DNA from: Kushneria phyllosphaerae | GTDB taxonomy: Bacteria; Pseudomonadota; Gammaproteobacteria; Pseudomonadales; Halomonadaceae | Assembly: GCF_900312995.1 (NCBI RefSeq) | Contig: NZ_ONZI01000002.1 | Span: 372,001 to 436,000, forward strand | Length of the DNA: 64,000 nt | Reading direction: 5' to 3' | Notes under the pieces: generated by a model | Databases searched by the model: none | Seen by the model: only the letters and a program-made list of their open reading frames with translations | Told to the model about the DNA's origin: nothing | Position numbers and translations under genes: made by a program | Shown: positions 60,427-64,000 of the stretch, piece after piece | How positions within the stretch are numbered: the first letter of the stretch is position 1 | Layout: every line of letters begins with the position of its first letter

Positions 60427-61341
60427 TCAAAATCTGCTTAGCGCCTCCTCTAGCAGCGTCAGAGACTCATGATGCTTGTCTGGATGCATCTTTTGGATGT
60501 TTGCGAGCTTCCAGCGCACGGCAGGTAGCCGATCAATGCCGTTATGAGGCAGCAGGCTCCAGTCAGGGGCCCCCTGCTTGAAGGACAGAAGGAAGCGAAC
60601 ATCTTCATCCGTCATCAGTTGGCTCAGCCGCGTCAGAAGTTCGTGCCGGGCATCCTCCAACTGCTGCAACGGGATATCGGCCCCGGCCATCCCGACAAAT
60701 TCCTGTCGATAGACATCCTCAAGTGGCTTGAATCGCGGATTGATCACCTCATTCAAGGGTCGTGGGTGGCCTAGCAGATAGACCAAAAACCCTTCGAATA
60801 CGCTTCGATCCAAGCCACCCTGATCAAGCAGAAGTTTTACATCGAAGAGATCGCGAGGATGCTGGCGATCCAGCGCGGCGCATATTTTGCCGCCATACAG
60901 GTCCGGCAGTGACACCACCTGCACTGCAGCAAAGCCGTAATCATCTTCCACGGCTCCAACGACATCGCGCTCCTGAGGCGGGTGCAGGGTGCCACGCAGC
61001 ACCGGCGACACTTCCACCTTTACTTGGCTACGCTCTCTGCGCACCAAAATCCTCAGCTCGTCTCGGCGATTCTCCTGAAGCTCGGCCCGCACACCTGGCA
61101 GCCGAGCATTAAAGGCTTCTGACAATCGCCCCAGCGCTTCGCGACAGCGTTGCAGGGCTTCATCACGGGGCTCCAGCGGCAGGTAGGCAAGATCGATATC
61201 GACAGATAAACGAGGTAAAGGCTGCACGAAGAGGTTGATGGCCGTACCGCCCTTCAGGGCAAAGCACGGCTCGTCGTTGAGGAAAGGCAGCAGCGAGACC
61301 AGCAGCCTGACCTGTTCGTGGTAGCGAGCGTCAACCGGCAT
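60427..61341 (-). CDS. abiEii: AbiEii-family toxin (nucleotidyltransferase fold)
   Basis: A 304-residue DUF1814/AbiEii protein. The nucleotidyltransferase core has FALKGGTAINLFVQPLPRLS followed by VDIDLAYLPLE, giving the GG...DxD motif near residues 40-65. YGGKICAALDRQHPRDLFDVKLLL is the other family block. These toxins modify RNA or tRNA 3' ends and arrest growth, and form a type IV toxin-antitoxin pair with AbiEi. The true start is the ATG at 61341 (MPVDARYHEQVRLL), overlapping the antitoxin by 11 bp; the frame to 61494 lies inside the antitoxin gene. Confidence 0.88.
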   Translation of the reverse strand: MPVDARYHEQVRLLVSLLPFLNDEPCFALKGGTAINLFVQPLPRLSVDIDLAYLPLEPRDEALQRCREALGRLSEAFNARLPGVRAELQENRRDELRILVRRERSQVKVEVSPVLRGTLHPPQERDVVGAVEDDYGFAAVQVVSLPDLYGGKICAALDRQHPRDLFDVKLLLDQGGLDRSVFEGFLVYLLGHPRPLNEVINPRFKPLEDVYRQEFVGMAGADIPLQQLEDARHELLTRLSQLMTDEDVRFLLSFKQGAPDWSLLPHNGIDRLPAVRWKLANIQKMHPDKHHESLTLLEEALSRF

Positions 61342-62107
61342 GCAGGAATGCCTCCGGTACCGTGACCTGATATTCCCTGTCCAGCTTGCCGCCCTGGCAG
61401 AGCTGCCGCTTTCCTTTGCCAAGGTCCAGCTGGTTTGGTTCAAGACGGCTATACCAGGCATGTCCAGCATGACGAGCCAGCACAAGGAAGGCACGCTTCG
61501 TTCTCACAGAACGACACCCCTCCAGCAATGCCTGCAGCCGGCGCGGACGCAGTGTATTGAGCCCATCGAAGGTATCCACTAGCTCACTGCTGAACAGCAG
61601 CTCATTTGGCGTCACGACAATCCACTCCAAAACTGCTCTCTCCGGGGTCGATATCTGCAAACTGAAGGTCCTGCCATCTGGTGCGTAGCCCGTGAAGCTG
61701 CCAGAAAGCTGCGCCGGCAGGCCCTTTTCAGACTGGAGCACCATCCGCCCTGCCCACTCGGCATCACTCAACCACCGAGGCAGCCGAACGGCCTCATGGC
61801 CATACAGGTGCGTCGTGCTTTCCCCCATGGGCAGATAGTGGGCGAAGCCATGCAGTGCCAAGGCCGTCTGGCCACCCGGCCAAAGCGGTGGCAAATCCGT
61901 GTCGTCGCTCGTCTGTAAGGCGAAAACAGCGCTCTCCCAGGTAAGAGGCTCCCCCGCTTGGCAATAGGCGCCGTGCCCCACGCGTTGCAGCCAGCCACTA
62001 CTGGCTAGTTTTCGTGCTTGGTCAGAAGTGACGCCGTGTGACGCCAACCATGCGGTCGTCACCACGGCGCCATAGGGAATCCTGTGCAATAGCTGGTTTA
62101 TTTTCAC
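61331..62107 (-). CDS. abiEi: AbiEi-family antitoxin
   Basis: A 258-residue protein. The N-terminal winged helix has GAVVTTAWLASHGVTSDQARKL and GWLQRVGHGAYCQAGEPLTW, which is typical of AbiEi, and the C-terminal domain includes ISTPERAVLEWIVVTPNEL and LDLGKGKRQLCQGGKLDREYQ. AbiEi represses the operon by binding inverted repeats and counters the toxin. It precedes abiEii with an 11-bp overlap. I did not find a clear inverted repeat upstream. Confidence 0.85.
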   Translation of the reverse strand: MKINQLLHRIPYGAVVTTAWLASHGVTSDQARKLASSGWLQRVGHGAYCQAGEPLTWESAVFALQTSDDTDLPPLWPGGQTALALHGFAHYLPMGESTTHLYGHEAVRLPRWLSDAEWAGRMVLQSEKGLPAQLSGSFTGYAPDGRTFSLQISTPERAVLEWIVVTPNELLFSSELVDTFDGLNTLRPRRLQALLEGCRSVRTKRAFLVLARHAGHAWYSRLEPNQLDLGKGKRQLCQGGKLDREYQVTVPEAFLHAG

Positions 62108-62321
62108 GTGAGAAAGCGACCTTAAATTCCGTTTCCAAAATGAATCATAAACCTCGCTGGTTTATCTTCAAGCACAGAATCGCCGTTGAAGTCCGCTTTA
62201 GATGTCAATTTTAAACTTGCGGCGCGCACTTCTACTGCTGTCTGGGGTTGGGGACAGCCTTAGCGCAACGCTTAAAGGGAAAAGGAAAGTGGAGTCAAGC
62301 TGTGAAAAACGAAGAAGATAA

Positions 62322-62877
62322 GCGGCCAGACATCATGTCAATTTTGATAGTTTTGCCGTGCTGCACGAGTCGCGTCACCGTCATGTGGTGCTGATGGCAG
62401 AGCTGTGCCTGTATACCTGGGGCAAGATGGGGTGAGGCCCAGTCGCTGCGCGCCGAGTACGTGCGCAATAACACCGTGACCTATGTCGACACAAAAAACG
62501 GACGCAAGCGAACCGTGCCGGTAGACAGCGAGTTCTATCTGAAGCTCAAGGCACACGGACCAAGGATTGGCCGTATATTCCCGACAGATGCCTACCGGGC
62601 ATTCACCCTGGCACTGAACCGGACAACGATTGTCTTGCCAAAGGGTCAGAGAACCCATGTCTTAAGGCACACATTCGCCAGCCACTTCATCATGAACGGC
62701 GGCGATCTGCTGACGCTGCAACGGATACTTGGCCATCAAACCATTCAGATGACCATGCGCTATGCTCACCTCTCCCCGGAACACCTACTGGAAGCAGTGA
62801 AATTCGGACCGAGACGCGGCGTTGACACAACGTTGACACCGGGTACAAATGAGGGTGATGAGGCAGGCAAGAAATAG
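62322..62877 (+). pseudogene. int: Tyrosine recombinase (integrase) remnant, truncated and frameshifted
   Basis: The C-terminal catalytic half remains and the N-terminal arm- and core-binding domains are absent. Up to 62417 the frame reads NFDSFAVLHESRHRHVVLM and AELCLYT; an extra T at 62418 breaks it; from 62419 it continues GARWGEAQSLRAEYVRNNT, holding the first catalytic Arg. The later HVLRHTFASHFIMNGGDLL and ILGHQTIQMTMRYAHLSPEH give the HxxR, the His and the nucleophile Tyr. So all catalytic residues can be seen, but the gene is broken by one base and lacks its 5' part. It ends 19 bp from the tRNA 3' end. It looks like a P2-type phage integrase. Confidence 0.85.
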
Positions 62878-62896
62878 CGTAAGCTATTGAAATGAT

Positions 62897-62973
<77 letters not shown>

Positions 62974-63046
62974 TGATATTGCGGTTGCGTATAATACCCA
63001 AAGCATCGCTGTGAGACCAGTGCTGTAATTAACAAGGAGTGAGCGC

Positions 63047-63643
63047 ATGCGTGATCGTTTTTGGAAGATGCTGGGTGTGGCAGGCGTAACGCTTGCGGTG
63101 ACCACTCAGGCACAGGCAGCCTGGCAGTTTGTCCCTGGCGACAGTGAGATTACCGCTCATGTATCAGGCCAGGGTCAGCGCGGCTCGATGGAACGCACTT
63201 ATCACGTCTCGGATCTACAGGGCACCATTGATGATGACGGGCGCTTCGAGATGCCGCTGCGTCTTGAACAGACCGATCTGCTGGGCAAGCAGAGTGGTCT
63301 TGGTGGTCTTTTGTCGGGGCTTTCATCCGATTCTGCCATGGTGACCCTGTCAACGAAGGTTAATCCGGCCTGGCTGAGTAATCTGCAGCCGGGGGATTCG
63401 ACCACCCGTAACGTGACGCTTACGGCCAGTGGCAATCACTTTGAACGAAGCGAGCAGGTGCCTTTAACGCTTGAGCGACTGGATCAGCAGTACTATCACC
63501 TGACGCTGGCCGAGCCGATCAGTGTGGACACCCAACAGCTGATGAAGCTGGACAATGCGCAGACCGTCTTATCGCTGCTGGGGTATAAGCGTCTTGATGA
63601 CACTATACCGATCGAGTTCAATGCACGTCTGATCGAGCGATAA
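63047..63643 (+). CDS. YceI-like exported protein
   Basis: A 198-residue exported protein. The Sec signal (MRDRFWKMLGVAGVTLAVTT) is cleaved after AQA, probably before AWQFVPGDSEITAHVSGQG. The mature part looks like a lipocalin-type YceI fold: a YHVSDLQGTIDDDGRFEMPL strand pair, VTLTASGNHFE and a C-terminal DTIPIEFNARL. YceI proteins bind isoprenoid-type lipids in the periplasm; ligand here is unknown. AAGGAG precedes the ATG, and a terminator lies 14 bp after the stop. It borders the tRNA gene and is likely core chromosomal sequence. Confidence 0.72.
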   Translation: MRDRFWKMLGVAGVTLAVTTQAQAAWQFVPGDSEITAHVSGQGQRGSMERTYHVSDLQGTIDDDGRFEMPLRLEQTDLLGKQSGLGGLLSGLSSDSAMVTLSTKVNPAWLSNLQPGDSTTRNVTLTASGNHFERSEQVPLTLERLDQQYYHLTLAEPISVDTQQLMKLDNAQTVLSLLGYKRLDDTIPIEFNARLIER

Positions 63644-63657
63644 GCCGGTACATACAA

Positions 63658-63682
63658 GAACGCCCGGCATGGCCGGGCGTTC
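63658..63682. terminator. Terminator between the YceI-like gene and the edge gene
   Basis: 11-bp stem GAACGCCCGGC / GCCGGGCGTTC around a 3-base loop, placed between two convergent genes. Confidence 0.7.
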
Positions 63683-63700
63683 AGGGCAGGTAAAAGCCTT

Positions 63701-64000
63701 TCAATCCTGCAGGTCCCTCGGGCGAGGCGGCGCCGCACCCTGCGAATGACGTTCCTGCATCCCCATATGCGTCTCCTCCATCATGACACGGCGCTCTACG
63801 CTGTTGCCGTGCAGGTTAACACCCAGTATTCCGCTGGCGGAGAAAATCAACCAGGTCATGATATCCACACAATCCTGAATGCGGTCAGGGTCCCTGATGA
63901 CCGTAATACAGATGGCTACCGACATAAGTGCCAACATGCCACACAGTGTCCAGCCGACTCCAGCTCGCCAGTCGTTGTTGAAAAGCCCCTTGATCGCGTT
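63701..64000 (-). CDS. Membrane protein, 3' part only
   Basis: Open from the window edge to a stop at 63701 (99 codons visible). It has two hydrophobic segments: GVGWTLCGMLALMSVAICITV, trimmed here to LCGMLALMSVAICITV, and IMTWLIFSASGILGVNLHG, then a charged tail ending in PRPRDLQD. This resembles a small phage-holin or cell-envelope protein, but no family is recognised. The true start lies outside the window, upstream of the visible ATG at 63937, because the frame is open to 64000. Confidence 0.55.
   Translation of the reverse strand, partial: NAIKGLFNNDWRAGVGWTLCGMLALMSVAICITVIRDPDRIQDCVDIMTWLIFSASGILGVNLHGNSVERRVMMEETHMGMQERHSQGAAPPRPRDLQD

Overview
The window looks like chromosomal DNA of a moderately GC-rich gammaproteobacterium. 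The closest overall match I recognise is a Halomonadaceae-type (Halomonas/Kushneria-like) genome. This is inferred from gene content and protein character, not from a marker gene.

Layout. (1) 1-1426: tail of the assimilatory nitrite reductase operon (nirB 3' end, nirD, a formate/nitrite-family channel) closed by a strong terminator. (2) 1580-10347: a CoA-transferase gene, then a complete four-carbon sugar-acid (D-erythronate/L-threonate) catabolic cluster. A GntR/FCD repressor heads the leftward operon (gntR-ltnD-otnK-otnC-otnI) and denD plus a GntP-type permease run rightward. Two copies of a 13-bp palindrome in the divergent promoter region are probable operators. (3) 10434-12991: small genes, including a 59-residue bacterial metallothionein, a zinc-ribbon protein, an NlpE-like lipoprotein and a VOC-fold protein.

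(4) 13204-54251: a type VI secretion system. Its leftward half holds three effector modules, PAAR (on the other strand), a ketosynthase-like protein, tssA, hcp, an unusual TssM-OmpA hybrid, tagF, tssM, tssL, tssK and tssJ. The rightward half holds an NlpE-like lipoprotein, an unknown gene, and tssB, C, E, F, G and H. All thirteen core components TssA-TssM are present. The effector modules are (i) vgrG, DUF4123 adaptor, VasX-like pore-former and putative immunity membrane protein; (ii) a broken vgrG 3' end with a transthyretin-like tail, followed by an unassigned 733-residue effector candidate, with an FGE-fold lipoprotein convergent to it; (iii) vgrG, DUF4123 adaptor, small co-adaptor, Tox-REase-5 nuclease and Imm52-type immunity protein, resembling the TseT locus of Pseudomonas aeruginosa. 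The three vgrG copies share kilobase-scale, almost gap-free nucleotide identity and differ at their 3' tails, so the region looks like a recombination-driven tip/effector exchange zone.

(5) 54365-56025: debris, including a decayed phage-type Dam methylase. (6) 56026-62973: a small defence island in the 3' end of a CAT-anticodon tRNA gene. It is bounded by a 46-bp copy of the tRNA 3' end on the left and the intact tRNA on the right. It carries Gabija (gajA, gajB), an AbiE toxin-antitoxin pair and a frameshifted, truncated tyrosine integrase. (7) 63047-64000: a YceI-like exported protein and the end of a membrane protein running off the edge.

The most unusual items are the TssM-OmpA hybrid, the unassigned effector module with the broken vgrG, the ketosynthase-like T6SS gene, and the immobilised defence island whose left att copy carries a compensated T-stem difference. 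I found no CRISPR array and no intact insertion sequence.
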